Assembly (NCBI GenBank): GCA_030653365.1
Contig: JAURZL010000007.1
Span: forward strand, 370,011 to 434,010
Source: Anaerolineaceae bacterium
GTDB lineage: Bacteria > Chloroflexota > Anaerolineae > Anaerolineales > Anaerolineaceae
Direction of reading: 5' to 3'
DNA: 64,000 nucleotides
Shown here: piece by piece, positions 17,593 through 26,643 of the stretch
Position numbering within the stretch: the first letter of the stretch is position 1
Layout of the letters: each line of letters begins with the position of its first letter
Notes under the pieces: generated by a model
Told to the model about the DNA's origin: nothing
Databases searched by the model: none
What the model saw: the letters and a program-made list of their open reading frames with translations, nothing else
Translations under genes and position numbers: made by a program

Positions 17593-19761
17593 ATGAAACA
17601 ATTACTTCAAAATATTAAAGATGGCAAAGCAGAAATTGTTGATATCCCAGTACCTGCAGTAAAACCAGGACATATCCTTGTCAGAAATCATGCATCGGTT
17701 GTTTCTTCCGGTACAGAACGGATGGTTGTTGAGTTTGCAGAGAAGAACCTATTAATGAAAGCAAAATCTAGGCCAGATTTAGTTAAGCAAGTAATTGACA
17801 AAGCTCAGAGAGAAGGAATTGTTCCAACCATTCAATCTGCACTTAATCGTCTGGATACACCAATGGCATTAGGATATTCATCCGCTGGTGAGGTTGTTTT
17901 CGTTGGAGAAGGAATTGAAAATATTAAACCTGGCGACAGGGTGGCATGTGCTGGTGGTGGATTTGCATGTCATGCTGAGTATGTATTAATTCCCAAGAAT
18001 TTATTTACCATAATTCCAGAAAATGTTACATATGAAGAAGCGGCATTTTCAACCTTAGGAGCAATTTCTTTGCATGGATTCAGGATTGCTGCTCCTCAAA
18101 TAGGAGAAAGGGTTGCTATTATTGGCCTTGGTTTATTGGGCTTATTGATGATCGATATTTGTCTGGCTGCTGGTTGCCATGTGTTCGGAATTGATCTTGA
18201 CATTAAACGGGTTGAAATGGCAAAAAAAAGAGGGGTTTTAGCTGTACAAAGGGATGATGCTATTGATCAGGGGCAAGTATTTTCGGAAAATCTTGGGTTT
18301 GATGTCGTTTTTATATGCGCGGATGCACATTCAAATGATCCGATCGAATTAGCAGGGCAATTGTCACGAGATCGTGGAACTGTGGTCGCAGTTGGTGCTG
18401 TAGGATTGGAAATACCAAGAAAAATTTATTACGAAAAAGAAATCAACATACAAATATCAAGGTCTTATGGTCCTGGTCGCTATGATGACAATTATGAAGA
18501 ACGTGGTCAGGATTATCCATTTGGTTATGTTCGATGGACTGAGGGGAGAAACTTAGCTGCAGTTATTGAATTATTAGCTAATAAAAAACTAGATGTTAAA
18601 TCATTAATTACGCATCGATTTTCAATAAATAACGGTGTGCAGGCGTATGAAACAATAACCGGGAAAAGAGATAAAGATTTCTTAGGGGTAATAATTGATT
18701 ATCCAAAACAGGATAGCAATGAAAAACCAGTGCAAATAGTGGAAATAAATATTGTTCCAAAAATTCAAGAAATTGGAGAAGTAAGAGTTGGCGTTCTGGG
18801 AGCTGGATTATTTGCAAATGCAGTTTTTTTACCCATCATTCATAAAAGTGATTCGGTTGGAAAGGTTGGCATTTGCAGTGCCAAAGGCTTGAATGCCAGG
18901 CAATTAGCCAAGAAGTTTGGATTCAGATTTGCCTGCACTGATGAAAACGAATTAATAACAAATTCTGAATTGAATACATTGGTAATTCTCACGAGGCACA
19001 ATGAGCATGCCAGACAGGTTATTGAAGGTCTTAAATTAAACAAATATATTTATTGCGAAAAACCATTGGCACTTAATTTATCTGAATTAATGAATATCAA
19101 GTATATATATGAAAAATCTAATTCAAAACTAATGGTTGGATTTAACAGAAGATTTGCTCCATTCATACAAAAAACCAAACAATTTATTGATAAAAGTGCT
19201 GAACCAAAGATTATTCATTATCGTGTTAATGCCGGTTATTTACCATTGAACCATTGGTTACATGATCCACTTCAGGGGGGAGGTAGAATAATTGGCGAAG
19301 GTTGTCATTTTATTGATATTTGCATTTATCTCATCGGTCAAAAACCTCTTTCTGTTCAAACCATTTCCTTACCTAATATAGGGAAATATAAAGATGATAA
19401 TCTCATAATCAATATTTTATTTGAAGATGGTTCAATCGCGACGATTGAATATTTAGCTAACGGTGATAAAAATGTTGAAAAAGAGACATTGGAAATGTTT
19501 TCTGGTGGCAAAGTTGTCCAAATGATTGATTATAGAAAATTGATCCTGACTGCAAATGGGAAAAAAACAACGTTTACAAATCGATTTAGGCAAGAGAAAG
19601 GGCATCTCCAGGCATGGCAAGCGTTTGTTTCATCCATAGAAACTGGTCAAGATTCACCGATTTCTTTTGATGATTTATTGATCTCATCAAGCGTTACATT
19701 GGCTGCAATGAGTTCATTAATATCTCATGAAGCGATACTCATCGATAATTTTTTAGGTTAA
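17593..19761 (+). CDS. Bi-domain oxidoreductase: zinc-type alcohol dehydrogenase fused to Gfo/Idh/MocA
   Basis: A 722-residue fusion. Residues 1-370 form an MDR alcohol dehydrogenase-like unit (GroES-like part, then Rossmann AIIGLGLLGLLM with a GIDLD acidic end). Residues 395-722 form a Gfo/Idh/MocA unit (Rossmann VGVLGAGLFANAV, and the EKPLALN segment that carries the catalytic Lys of the family). Such fusions usually sit in polysaccharide or nucleotide-sugar loci and may couple two sugar oxidation or epimerisation steps. The substrate is not known. It is monocistronic here, after a strong terminator and before a repeat element. No domain looks broken. Confidence 0.85.
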   Translation: MKQLLQNIKDGKAEIVDIPVPAVKPGHILVRNHASVVSSGTERMVVEFAEKNLLMKAKSRPDLVKQVIDKAQREGIVPTIQSALNRLDTPMALGYSSAGEVVFVGEGIENIKPGDRVACAGGGFACHAEYVLIPKNLFTIIPENVTYEEAAFSTLGAISLHGFRIAAPQIGERVAIIGLGLLGLLMIDICLAAGCHVFGIDLDIKRVEMAKKRGVLAVQRDDAIDQGQVFSENLGFDVVFICADAHSNDPIELAGQLSRDRGTVVAVGAVGLEIPRKIYYEKEINIQISRSYGPGRYDDNYEERGQDYPFGYVRWTEGRNLAAVIELLANKKLDVKSLITHRFSINNGVQAYETITGKRDKDFLGVIIDYPKQDSNEKPVQIVEINIVPKIQEIGEVRVGVLGAGLFANAVFLPIIHKSDSVGKVGICSAKGLNARQLAKKFGFRFACTDENELITNSELNTLVILTRHNEHARQVIEGLKLNKYIYCEKPLALNLSELMNIKYIYEKSNSKLMVGFNRRFAPFIQKTKQFIDKSAEPKIIHYRVNAGYLPLNHWLHDPLQGGGRIIGEGCHFIDICIYLIGQKPLSVQTISLPNIGKYKDDNLIINILFEDGSIATIEYLANGDKNVEKETLEMFSGGKVVQMIDYRKLILTANGKKTTFTNRFRQEKGHLQAWQAFVSSIETGQDSPISFDDLLISSSVTLAAMSSLISHEAILIDNFLG

Positions 19762-19790
19762 TCCTTATGATTTATAAATGTCAAAAATAA

Positions 19791-19876
19791 GAATCATCTC
19801 AATAAACCAGGGTTGGCGGGTGTTTTTGGGGGTGATACCCGTCAAAAATACACTGTCTGCAATGGTGAAAAGATAC
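19791..19876 (+). repeat. Dispersed intergenic element, copy A
   Basis: The longest copy. It opens with GAATCATCTCAATAAACC, then GGCGGGTGTTTTT, a GGGGGTGATACCCG core, an AAAATACAC arm and the tail TGGTGAAAAGATAC. The core can fold as CGGGT/ACCCG. Copies at 2389, 7531, 25058 (inverted), 45401 and 55811 share these blocks in order. Confidence 0.65.
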
Positions 19877-19899
19877 AAAAGAAAGATAATTCTAAATTG

Positions 19900-19952
19900 T
19901 TAACAAAATGTCGACCAATGTTAACATATTTATTTTAATCCTGGTTTAGAAT
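19900..19952 (+). promoter_or_regulatory. Pho-box-like repeats and -10 box upstream of the two-component system
   Basis: TTAACA occurs at 19900 and 19921 with a related TCGACC at 19911, giving repeats at 10-11 bp spacing. That is the periodicity of PhoB/PhoP binding sites. A TAGAAT -10 box follows at 19947-19952 without a good -35 box, as in activator-dependent promoters. The downstream gene encodes a PhoB-like regulator, so autoregulation is possible. The inference rests on spacing and motif only. Confidence 0.4.
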
Positions 19953-20004
19953 CAATAATGAGTGCATGAATTAAGTCCATGCTATGGATTTGATGGAGAA
20001 ATCG

Positions 20005-20715
20005 ATGGCTGAAAAAATATTAATAGTTGATGATGAAATTTCTTTACAAGAAACACTTGCATATAATCTTAAAAAACATGGATATGAGGTACAGGTAGCA
20101 GGGGATGGCCCATCTGCTTTAGAATTTGCAAGGACCACAAAACCTGATTTGATTCTGTTAGATATTATGCTTCCTGGGATGGATGGATTTGAAGTCTGTA
20201 GAAGGCTACGTACAGAAATGAGCACGCCTGTCCTAATGCTAACAGCCAGAGATGATGAGATTGATCGTGTCGTAGGTTTAGAAGTAGGCGCAGATGATTA
20301 TCTGACCAAACCATTCAGCATGAGAGAATTAATTGCTCGGGTTAAAGCTATGTTAAGACGAGCAAGAATAATTCGAGATGAAATTAATGCTTTACAAAGC
20401 GGATCAGATCAGAAATTAGTCATAGAATTTGATAACATTAAAATCGATCTTGGTCGGAGAGAATTACGTGTAGAAAATGCGGCTATAAATTTAAAACCAA
20501 AAGAGTTTGAATTGCTACTATATTTGATAAAACACAAAAATCAAGTTTTATCCCGGGATCAAATTTTAGAATCAGTTTGGGGGTGGGAATATATTGGTGA
20601 TAGTAGAACGGTTGATGTCCATGTACGATGGTTGCGAGAAAAAATAGAATTAGAACCTTCCAAGCCAAAACGAATTATTACTGCCAGAGGTGCTGGTTAT
20701 CGTTTTGAGGGTTAA
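20005..20715 (+). CDS. PhoB/OmpR-family response regulator
   Basis: A 236-residue protein. The receiver domain (about 1-120) has the acidic pair in LIVDDE, phospho-acceptor Asp in [11 protein letters not shown], Thr in MLTARDD and Lys in LTKPFSM. The C-terminal winged helix (about 140-236) has [23 protein letters not shown] and [14 protein letters not shown], matching PhoB/PhoP-type DNA-binding domains. The start at 20005 is chosen because a GGAG motif precedes it and it begins the canonical [11 protein letters not shown]; in-frame ATGs at 19984 and 19993 are alternatives. The sensor kinase gene begins 4 bp after its stop. Confidence 0.88.
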   Translation: MAEKILIVDDEISLQETLAYNLKKHGYEVQVAGDGPSALEFARTTKPDLILLDIMLPGMDGFEVCRRLRTEMSTPVLMLTARDDEIDRVVGLEVGADDYLTKPFSMRELIARVKAMLRRARIIRDEINALQSGSDQKLVIEFDNIKIDLGRRELRVENAAINLKPKEFELLLYLIKHKNQVLSRDQILESVWGWEYIGDSRTVDVHVRWLREKIELEPSKPKRIITARGAGYRFEG

Positions 20716-20719
20716 TCCA

Positions 20720-22477
20720 ATGCGAAATTCAATTTTATTTCGAATTGCTGGTCCTTATGTAATCTTAATTCTATTTATTCTATCGGGATTAGGAATTTAT
20801 CTTACAAATGTATTTAAGAATACATATCAAGAATCATTGATTCAACACTTAACGGTTGATGCTAAAATCACGGCTGACCAAGCCAGGTATTTATTATCGA
20901 ACAGTGATGAAATTCAACAAGTCAGAGATTTGGTAAATAAGAATGCAGAAATAATGAACGCCAGAATCACAATCATCGATTTTGATGGAAAAGTTCTGGC
21001 TGATTCGGAAAAAGATTCAAAAAATCTTGAAAATCATGGAGACCGTCCCGAATTTATTAATGCGATTAATAATGGATTCGGTACAGATATTCGAAAAAGT
21101 CAATCTGTCAACGAAGATTCTCTTTATGTAGCAATACCAATATTTGATGACGAAGAAAATATACTTGCCATTTCAAGAATTTCGGTATCAATATCAGTCA
21201 TCGATGATCAAATACAAAAATTCCAAAGATTAATTTTTGGAATGACCTTACTCACGGCATTGATAGCGATAATTTTAGCTATCCTGATAACAAAAAAGAC
21301 TTTGGACCCACTTAAAAAACTAAATATAGCAATTAACAAGATGGAAATTGGTATAAACCAATTTGATATTCCACAAAACCAACAAGATGAAATTGGAAAA
21401 ATAAGTCAATACATCTGGCAATTAACAACTCGTTTGAACAGACAAAATGAAGATTTTAAACTAGAACGTAAAACATTAAATGCTGTATTAAATCAAATGA
21501 CTGATGCAGTCATTATTGTCGACGGGGAAGGGTTTATCCAATTATCTAATCCGTCGGCTGAGCGCATGTTCAATTTTAAGAAAGAGGAAATTAAAGAAAA
21601 AACGATCGTAGAAGTAATAAGGAATTATCAATTATTTGAAATCTGGAAGAACTGTCATGAAGATCGTATTCAAAGAGAAATGACCATAGAAATTAATCCT
21701 AACAAAATATTCGTTCAAGCGATCGTCAAGCCATTAGATGAAATATTCTCAGGAGGAGTCCTGATGGTCATTCAGGATTTAACCAGGGTCAGGCAACTCG
21801 AAAAGATCAGAAGTGACTTTATCAGTAATGTTTCTCATGAGTTGAGAACACCAATAGCTTCCATAAAAGCTCTCTCAGATACGTTACAGGAAGGTGCACT
21901 TGATGATCCGCCAGCTGCAAGACGATTTATCAGCAGAATGGATGTCGAAATAGATAACCTAACGCAGTTGGTGCAGGAATTATTAGAGTTATCAAAAATA
22001 GAGTCCGGAAGAGTGCCGCTAAAAAAAACTATTTGTAATCCAAAAATCCTAATTGAAAAAGCAATTGACAGGATGCAAGTTCAAGCTGAAAGATCAGGAT
22101 TATTGTTGTCATCAATTATTCCGGATCGGCTATCAGATGTCCATGCAGATCCTGACAGAATTGGACAAGTTTTTGTTAATTTAATGCATAACGCCATTAA
22201 ATTTACGCCTCCTGGGGGATCAATTGTCGTAAGTGCAAAGGAAGGACAAAATGAGGTTGTGTTTTCGATACAAGATACTGGTGTAGGAATTGAAAGCGAA
22301 TCACTGAACAGAATTTTTGAGAGATTTTATAAGACAGACAGAGCCAGAGCAAGTGGGGGAACAGGATTAGGATTATCAATAACAAAACATATTATCGAAG
22401 CACATAGTGGTCGAGTGTGGGTTGATAGTATAGTAGGTTCAGGAAGTACTTTTTACTTTTCATTACCTACTGGCTAG
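20720..22477 (+). CDS. PhoR-like sensor histidine kinase
   Basis: A 585-residue kinase. It has a transmembrane helix near the N-terminus, an extracytoplasmic sensor domain (about 35-170, Cache/PAS-like by pattern), a second helix (about 175-195), HAMP, a cytoplasmic PAS domain (about 260-370), HisKA with the phospho-acceptor VSHELRTP, and HATPase_c with N box NLMHNAIKFTPPGG, G1 DTGVGI and G2 GTGLGLS. The architecture is that of PhoR/WalK. The start at 20720 has a GAGGG site 8 bp upstream; a TTG at 20690 is unlikely. It is the cognate partner of the upstream regulator. The signal may be phosphate or envelope stress; the sequence does not decide. Confidence 0.88.
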   Translation: MRNSILFRIAGPYVILILFILSGLGIYLTNVFKNTYQESLIQHLTVDAKITADQARYLLSNSDEIQQVRDLVNKNAEIMNARITIIDFDGKVLADSEKDSKNLENHGDRPEFINAINNGFGTDIRKSQSVNEDSLYVAIPIFDDEENILAISRISVSISVIDDQIQKFQRLIFGMTLLTALIAIILAILITKKTLDPLKKLNIAINKMEIGINQFDIPQNQQDEIGKISQYIWQLTTRLNRQNEDFKLERKTLNAVLNQMTDAVIIVDGEGFIQLSNPSAERMFNFKKEEIKEKTIVEVIRNYQLFEIWKNCHEDRIQREMTIEINPNKIFVQAIVKPLDEIFSGGVLMVIQDLTRVRQLEKIRSDFISNVSHELRTPIASIKALSDTLQEGALDDPPAARRFISRMDVEIDNLTQLVQELLELSKIESGRVPLKKTICNPKILIEKAIDRMQVQAERSGLLLSSIIPDRLSDVHADPDRIGQVFVNLMHNAIKFTPPGGSIVVSAKEGQNEVVFSIQDTGVGIESESLNRIFERFYKTDRARASGGTGLGLSITKHIIEAHSGRVWVDSIVGSGSTFYFSLPTG

Positions 22478-22543
22478 ATTCAATATTTGTTTCAACTCAA
22501 AAAAAACCAGACTGCATTGATTGATATTAAATAAAATTGAAAT

Positions 22544-22571
22544 TTGATATATTATTGTTTTGTGCGATAAT
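22544..22571 (+). promoter_or_regulatory. Putative promoter of cydAB
   Basis: TTGATA (22544-22549), 16 bp spacer, GATAAT (22566-22571), about 70 bp upstream of the cydA ATG. I looked for an FNR-like TTGAT-N4-ATCAA site and did not find one. Confidence 0.45.
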
Positions 22572-22638
22572 TCACATGATGAATTTAGCATACCAAAACA
22601 TTGATAATTGGGTTGATTAGATTTATTGGAGAAAAAAT

Positions 22639-24015
22639 ATGAATGAAGTCGTCATAACATTATCCAGATGGCAATTTGCACTTACTACTGTTTATCATTT
22701 CTTTTTTGTTCCCCTTACAATCGGTTTATCACTTCTTGTTGCAATCATTCAGACTATTTATTTTAGAACTGGAAATTCAATTTATAAGAAAATGACCAAG
22801 TATTGGGGAAAATTATTTTTGATAAATTTTGCTATGGGAGTTGTTACTGGTATCGTAATGGAATTTCAATTTGGGATGAATTGGTCCGAATATTCAAGGT
22901 TTGTTGGAGATATTTTTGGTGCGCCTTTAGCAATTGAAGCATTGGTTGCATTTTTTCTTGAATCAACGTTTATTGGTGTTTGGATTTTTGGTTGGGATAA
23001 ATTACCCAAGAAAATTCATTTGTTGTCAATCTGGCTTGTTGCCATTGGTTCAACCCTATCTGCATTCTGGATCCTTGTGGCAAATTCATTTATGCAGTCG
23101 CCAATGGGTTTTGTTTTAGATAATGGAAGAATGATCATGAATGACTTTGGTGCATTACTAAGCAATCCAAATGTCTGGGTCCAATTTCCACATACCGTTT
23201 TAGGAGGATATACAACAGGTGCTCTATTCATCTTAGGAATCAGTGCATATCACCTATTTAGAAAGTATCAATTCGAATTTTTTAAAAAATCATTTCAAAT
23301 AGCTGCAGTGTTTGGAGTCATTTCAGTCTTTCTTGTAATATTAATTGGACATAGTCAAGGTCAACATATGATAAAAACTCAACCGATGAAAATGGCTGCA
23401 GCGGAAGCACTTTGGGAGACAGAAAATCCAGCATCATTCTCAATCTTTTCAATAGTTGATCAGAAGAATCAACAAGATGTGTTTTCAATTCGATTACCAG
23501 GGGTCCTCAGTTTACTTTCTTATAATCGATTTGAAGGTGAAGTAAAAGGTATAAAAGATATTCAAGCTGATTATGAACAAAAATATGGACCCGGCAATTA
23601 TATTCCACCAATTACAATCAATTATTGGTCTTTCAGAGTTATGGTTGGATCAGGTTTCCTCATGTTTTTTATCACTGGTTTTGCGCTTTTTCTGACAATG
23701 AATAATAAATTGATAAATTGTAAATTATTGAAATTTTTTCCACTAGCAATTGCATTACCTTATTTAGCCAATACTTCTGGCTGGTTATTAACTGAAATTG
23801 GCAGACAACCTTGGGTAGTATATGGTTACTTACGCACTTCTGATGCAATCTCGCCCAATTTAACAATTGGTATGCTATGGATGTCAGTAATTGGTTTTAC
23901 ATTGATTTATGGCGCATTAATGGTTATTGATGTTTTTCTTCTCACAAAATATGCCAAGGTGACTAATATTGAGGAACCGAAAAGAACCGAAGAAGAAAAA
24001 ACCTATTGGGAATAA
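22639..24015 (+). CDS. cydA: Cytochrome bd ubiquinol/menaquinol oxidase subunit I
   Basis: A 458-residue membrane protein with about nine helices. H20 corresponds to the heme b595 ligand of E. coli CydA. The quinol-site pattern QPMKMAAAEALWETE keeps the Lys and Glu of the E. coli Q loop, and the hallmark GRQPW motif is near residue 390. The length indicates the short Q-loop class common outside the enterobacteria. It reduces oxygen to water with quinol electrons and has high oxygen affinity, allowing microaerobic respiration. cydB follows 12 bp downstream. CydDC, needed for assembly, is encoded at 11556-14977. Confidence 0.95.
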   Translation: MNEVVITLSRWQFALTTVYHFFFVPLTIGLSLLVAIIQTIYFRTGNSIYKKMTKYWGKLFLINFAMGVVTGIVMEFQFGMNWSEYSRFVGDIFGAPLAIEALVAFFLESTFIGVWIFGWDKLPKKIHLLSIWLVAIGSTLSAFWILVANSFMQSPMGFVLDNGRMIMNDFGALLSNPNVWVQFPHTVLGGYTTGALFILGISAYHLFRKYQFEFFKKSFQIAAVFGVISVFLVILIGHSQGQHMIKTQPMKMAAAEALWETENPASFSIFSIVDQKNQQDVFSIRLPGVLSLLSYNRFEGEVKGIKDIQADYEQKYGPGNYIPPITINYWSFRVMVGSGFLMFFITGFALFLTMNNKLINCKLLKFFPLAIALPYLANTSGWLLTEIGRQPWVVYGYLRTSDAISPNLTIGMLWMSVIGFTLIYGALMVIDVFLLTKYAKVTNIEEPKRTEEEKTYWE

Positions 24016-24027
24016 ATGAGGTGAATA

Positions 24028-25044
24028 ATGAATTATGAGACAATCTGGTTCTTATTAATTGCAGTGTTGTTCATAGGATATTTTGTTCTGGAAGGATTTG
24101 ATTTCGGTGTTGGAATTTTATTGCCTTTTGTAGCCAAGAATGACACAGAGCGGCGAATGGTAATCAATACGATTGGCCCACATTGGGATGGAAATGAAGT
24201 TTGGTTAATTTCAGCCGGGGGAGCCATGTTTGCAGCCTTTCCAAATTGGTATGCAACCTTATTCAGTGGTTTTTATATTGCTTTGTTCATCATGTTAATT
24301 GCTTTAATATTGAGAGGAGTGGCTTTTGAATTTCGCAGCAAAATTGGATCTCCAAAATGGCGAGTTTATTGGGATTGGACTATTTTTGGGGGAAGCTTAA
24401 TACCTGCAATTCTATGGGGAGTTGCTTTTGCTAATTTTGTTCGAGGAGTCCCAATCGCAGAGAACTTTATTTTTGTTGGAAATTTCTGGGATTTACTAAA
24501 TTTTTATTCTATTTCGGGTGGGTTGGTAACCCTAACAGGATTTGTTGTTCACGGTGCAATTTTTCTATCATTGAAGCTCGAAAAACCTTTTTCTGACAAA
24601 TTAAACATTTTAGCAATAAAGCTTTGGATTCCAAACTTCATAGTTCTGTTATTTTTTGTTATTCAGACATATTTTTTTACTGATATCATAAATCAATTAG
24701 GCGTTAATCCTGGTGTTGTGCCAATCGGTGCAATTCTTTCACTAATATCTGTAGGATGGTTTATAAAGGTCAAACGTGTCGGATGGGCTTTCTTCATGAA
24801 TTGTCTGGCAATAATTTTTTCTACCAGTACTATTTTTATGATTCTTTATCCAAGGGTTCTCGTCTCAAGTATTAATCCAATTTATAGTCTTACAATTATG
24901 AATAGTGCATCAGGGTCATACACACTAAGAATAATGTCAATAATTGCACTTATATTTGTCCCCATCGTTATTGCTTATCAAGGATGGACTTATTGGATTT
25001 TTAGAAAAAGAATATCTGGCGATCCAAAAAATCTTCATTATTAA
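24028..25044 (+). CDS. cydB: Cytochrome bd oxidase subunit II
   Basis: A 338-residue protein with eight to nine membrane helices. The N-terminal YFVLEGFDFGVGILLPF and PHWDGNEVWLI motifs are the conserved CydB signatures. It forms the heterodimer with CydA; its first helices are pseudo-symmetric to CydA. A GAGGTG ribosome binding site precedes the ATG. I see no separate open frame for a CydX/CydS-type small subunit immediately after it, but such proteins can be too short to recognise. Confidence 0.94.
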   Translation: MNYETIWFLLIAVLFIGYFVLEGFDFGVGILLPFVAKNDTERRMVINTIGPHWDGNEVWLISAGGAMFAAFPNWYATLFSGFYIALFIMLIALILRGVAFEFRSKIGSPKWRVYWDWTIFGGSLIPAILWGVAFANFVRGVPIAENFIFVGNFWDLLNFYSISGGLVTLTGFVVHGAIFLSLKLEKPFSDKLNILAIKLWIPNFIVLLFFVIQTYFFTDIINQLGVNPGVVPIGAILSLISVGWFIKVKRVGWAFFMNCLAIIFSTSTIFMILYPRVLVSSINPIYSLTIMNSASGSYTLRIMSIIALIFVPIVIAYQGWTYWIFRKRISGDPKNLHY

Positions 25045-25057
25045 GAGATTAAATAAT

Positions 25058-25134
25058 AGCCTTTTCTTCAAAGGTCAGGGTGTTTTGGAGGTTATCACCT
25101 CCAAAGCACCCACCAGCCCCAGTTAATTGAGATG
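25058..25134 (-). repeat. Dispersed intergenic element, copy B (inverted, strong hairpin)
   Basis: On the minus strand it reads ACATCTCAATTAACTGGGG, GGTGGGTGCTTT, GGAGGTGATAACCTCC, AAAACACCCTGACC and a GAAAAGG tail, in the same order as copy A. The core folds into a 15 bp stem with one G-T pair and a four-base loop (about 25078-25111). No T tract follows on either strand, so it is not a standard terminator, although it could protect the 3' end of the cydAB transcript. Confidence 0.7.
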
Positions 25135-25205
25135 TCACTTAAAATAATAAAAAAATGATAGTATTTGCAGGGTATAATAATCCAAAAATGAGAAAAAGGT
25201 ACTAA

Positions 25206-25592
25206 ATGAGAAAAGTTATAACAACTGAGAATGCACCAAAAGCTATTGGTCCGTATTCAGCAGCAATTGAAACGGAGACATTTGTTTTTACCTCCGGGCA
25301 ATTAGGACTAGACCCTAATACTGGAGAATTAGTTTCCGGGGGAATTGAGGCTGAAACCCATCAAGCCATAAAGAATTTATATGAAGTATTGAAAGCCTCA
25401 GGATCTGACATAAATTTGGTTGTAAAAACCACTGTGTTTCTTAAAGACATTAATGAATTTTCATTAATGAATAATATTTATGGTTTGTATTTTAAAAATG
25501 AACCTCCAGCCAGATCTGCTTTTCAAGTTGCTGCATTACCCAAAAATGCTTCAGTCGAAATTGAAGCTGTGGCAATAAAAATATCAAGATAA
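25206..25592 (+). CDS. ridA: RidA-family enamine/imine deaminase
   Basis: A 128-residue protein spanning the whole YjgF/YER057c/UK114 fold. Motifs AIGPYSAAIE, FTSGQLGLDPNTGE and the signature PARSAFQVAALPKNASVEIEA include the Arg that binds the substrate carboxylate. It hydrolyses reactive 2-aminoacrylate-type enamines produced by PLP enzymes. It is a trimeric cytosolic protein. A -10-like TATAAT at 25173-25178 suggests its own promoter, without a recognisable -35 box. Confidence 0.92.
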   Translation: MRKVITTENAPKAIGPYSAAIETETFVFTSGQLGLDPNTGELVSGGIEAETHQAIKNLYEVLKASGSDINLVVKTTVFLKDINEFSLMNNIYGLYFKNEPPARSAFQVAALPKNASVEIEAVAIKISR

Positions 25593-25643
25593 TTCTTATT
25601 TATTAAAATTAATTTCATCTATCAAAAGGAAAGTATATTTTTG

Positions 25644-26642
25644 ATGAACTTTGTTTCAGTTATTGTGCCTTGTTATAACGAGGAAAAGAATATTGGATTT
25701 TTACTTGAGGCTTTAAATTATCAAAATTATCCAAAAGAATCATTTGAAATAATCATTATCGATGGCGAATCATCGGATCAAACGCTGGACGAAATTTCTA
25801 AAAATAAAAAGAAATTTGACAGCTTAGATATCATTGTAGTGTCTAATCCCAAAAAAAACATACCATCTGCGGTAAATATTGGTATTAGGAAAAGTAAAGG
25901 TGAAATCATTGTAAGAATGGATGCCCATTCTATACCAGACATCGACTATATTAAATATTGTGTTGAAAATCTAAATAAGGGAATTGCTGCTAATGTTGGT
26001 GGAAGATGGATAATAATTCCCGGATCAACGACTTTTATGGGATATTGTATTGCTTTAGCTGCTTCACATCCATTTGGTGTGGGGGACGCGAAGTATCGAT
26101 ATAGTGATACTTCAGGTTTTGTTGATACAGTGCCTTATGGTTCCTTTTATCGGTCTTTGTTTGATGAAGTTGGTTTTTTTGATGAAGATTTATTAGCAAA
26201 TGAAGATTATGAGTTTAATGTAAGAATTCGAAATTCTGGAAAAAAAATTTATTTTGATCCAAGAATTCAAACAAAATATATCGCAAGAGCTAATCTCAAA
26301 GATTTGATGAAGCAATATTGGCGCTATGGTTTTTGGAAATTAAGAATGTTGAAAAAATATCCCAAGACATTAAGATGGAGACAGGCAATTCCTCCTTTAT
26401 TCGTGGCTGGTATAATTCTTTTAATACTTATGTCTATTTTTGTTCCGTTAGCTCGTATCATGCTTATATTTATTTTATTCTTATATTTTTGTTTCTTATT
26501 CATTGGTTCTTTATCTCTCTTGAAGAATAAAAGTAGACCAAATTGTATTTTTGGTGTTCCTGTTGCAATATTCACAATGCATTTTTCTTGGGGGTTGGGA
26601 TTTCTATACAGTTCAATCTCTGGATTAGGTAAAAATTCATAA
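25644..26642 (+). CDS. Family 2 glycosyltransferase, ExoA-like
   Basis: A 333-residue protein with an N-terminal GT-A domain: SVIVPCYNEEKNIG, IIIDGESSDQT and the metal-binding RMDAHS, then NEDYEFNVRIRNSGKKI as the acceptor or catalytic-base region. Two or three membrane helices lie at about 245-325. It resembles succinoglycan transferase ExoA and probably adds a sugar to a lipid-linked oligosaccharide on the cytoplasmic side. The start at ATG 25644 is preferred over the TTG just before it. The stop is one base before the next gene, so it opens the envelope polysaccharide operon. Confidence 0.83.
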   Translation: MNFVSVIVPCYNEEKNIGFLLEALNYQNYPKESFEIIIIDGESSDQTLDEISKNKKKFDSLDIIVVSNPKKNIPSAVNIGIRKSKGEIIVRMDAHSIPDIDYIKYCVENLNKGIAANVGGRWIIIPGSTTFMGYCIALAASHPFGVGDAKYRYSDTSGFVDTVPYGSFYRSLFDEVGFFDEDLLANEDYEFNVRIRNSGKKIYFDPRIQTKYIARANLKDLMKQYWRYGFWKLRMLKKYPKTLRWRQAIPPLFVAGIILLILMSIFVPLARIMLIFILFLYFCFLFIGSLSLLKNKSRPNCIFGVPVAIFTMHFSWGLGFLYSSISGLGKNS

Positions 26643-26643
26643 T

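Noticed and set aside
22478..22638. FNR-type site upstream of cydA
   Set aside because: TTGAT-like half-sites occur but never with the required spacing and inverted partner.
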